Source of the DNA: an uncultured Hyphomonadaceae bacterium
GTDB taxonomy: Bacteria; Pseudomonadota; Alphaproteobacteria; Caulobacterales; Hyphomonadaceae
Direction of reading: 5' to 3'
Assembly: GCA_938049795.1 (NCBI GenBank)
Contig: CALLCD010000081.1
Span: forward strand, 1-6,319
DNA: 6,319 nucleotides
The position numbers were made by a program, and so were the translations under genes. The notes beneath the pieces are model-generated. The model made no database searches. It saw nothing but the letters and a program-made list of their open reading frames with translations, and was not told the origin of the DNA. Positions 5,950-6,319 of this stretch are shown here, one piece after another (position 1 is the first letter of the stretch; each line of letters starts with the position of its first letter).

Positions 5950-6319
5950 CCGACACGCCGCGCCCCGACCAGCTCGCCCGCTTTCTCGCCGCCTCCCCCT
6001 TTGTCAAAACCCTCGGCATGGTCTGCGACATCAAGGGCGACGAGATGACCGCCATCCTGCCCTTTGACGAAAAGCTCATCGGCTCGACTGCCCTGCGCGC
6101 GCTCCACGGCGGGGCCATCGGCGCGTTCCTCGAGCTGACCGCCATGTCGCAAGTCTATCTCCTCAGCGAGATCGACACCCTGCCGCGCCCGATCAATCTG
6201 ACCATCGACTATCTGCGCTCCGCCCGCGCCGAGCCGCTCTATGCCCGCGCCCACATCACCAAAATGGGCCGCCGCATCGCCAATGTCCGCTGCGAAGCCT
6301 GGCAAAGCCATCGCGACAA
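5946..6319 (+). CDS. PaaI-like hotdog-fold thioesterase (second of the pair), C-terminus cut by window edge
   Basis: The frame opens at ATG 5946 inside the stop of the previous gene and runs off the right edge with 124 complete codons. Residues 53-63, LHGGAIGAFLE, give the His54-Gly-Gly signature, but the acid nine residues after the His is Glu63 instead of the Asp of the first enzyme. NLTIDYLRSARAEPLYARA (about 84-102) and GRRIANVRCEAW (108-119) match the central strands of the hotdog fold. At 124 residues and still open, it must be close to its end, since these proteins are usually 130-150 residues. It has no clear ribosome site of its own, consistent with translational coupling through the ATGA overlap. 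Likely role is acyl-CoA thioester hydrolysis, alone or in a mixed oligomer with the first enzyme. A non-catalytic partner role cannot be excluded. Confidence 0.92.
   Translation, partial: MTDTPRPDQLARFLAASPFVKTLGMVCDIKGDEMTAILPFDEKLIGSTALRALHGGAIGAFLELTAMSQVYLLSEIDTLPRPINLTIDYLRSARAEPLYARAHITKMGRRIANVRCEAWQSHRD

Overview
This window is a GC-rich (roughly 60%), gene-dense stretch of bacterial chromosome. It carries eight protein-coding genes, two of them cut by the window edges. No rRNA, tRNA, CRISPR array, insertion sequence or phage gene was seen. The codon use and the types of genes (QOR-like reductase, HSL-type esterase, TetR regulator, flavin monooxygenase, PaaI-like thioesterases, M23 lipoprotein) fit an alphaproteobacterium, perhaps of the Hyphomonadaceae or Sphingomonadales type. 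That placement is inference from style, not from a marker gene.

Layout, left to right. Six genes lie on the minus strand, so transcription runs from about 5351 down past position 1. In transcription order they are: a flavin-containing monooxygenase (5351-4035); a lipoprotein M23 (LytM-type) peptidase (3938-3228); an unrecognised small lipoprotein (3170-2550); a TetR regulator (2483-1860); an HSL-family esterase (1828-782); and an NADPH:quinone oxidoreductase (785 to beyond position 1, C-terminus missing). After a 118-bp divergent intergenic region, two hotdog-fold PaaI-like thioesterases run on the plus strand (5470-5949, and 5946 to beyond 6319).

How the genes may work together. TetR, esterase and reductase look like one operon: the first gap is 31 bp and the second junction is an ATGA overlap. 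An imperfect palindrome just upstream of tetR, beside a TTGACG -35-like hexamer, is a plausible autoregulatory operator. The two envelope lipoprotein genes sit 57 bp apart and may be co-transcribed. The two thioesterases overlap by ATGA, are probably translationally coupled, and may form a heteromer. Monooxygenase, esterase, MDR reductase and acyl-CoA thioesterases together suggest oxidation and hydrolysis of a carbonyl- or ester-containing hydrophobic compound, but no substrate can be read from the sequence.

Most of the window is ordinary metabolic and envelope chromosome. The points most worth checking are the Asp/Glu pair of hotdog enzymes, the tetR palindrome, the altered HGGG motif of the esterase, the Asp at a usual Asn site in the monooxygenase, and the unknown lipoprotein beside the M23 peptidase. 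I did not find convincing evidence of a wholly new system.
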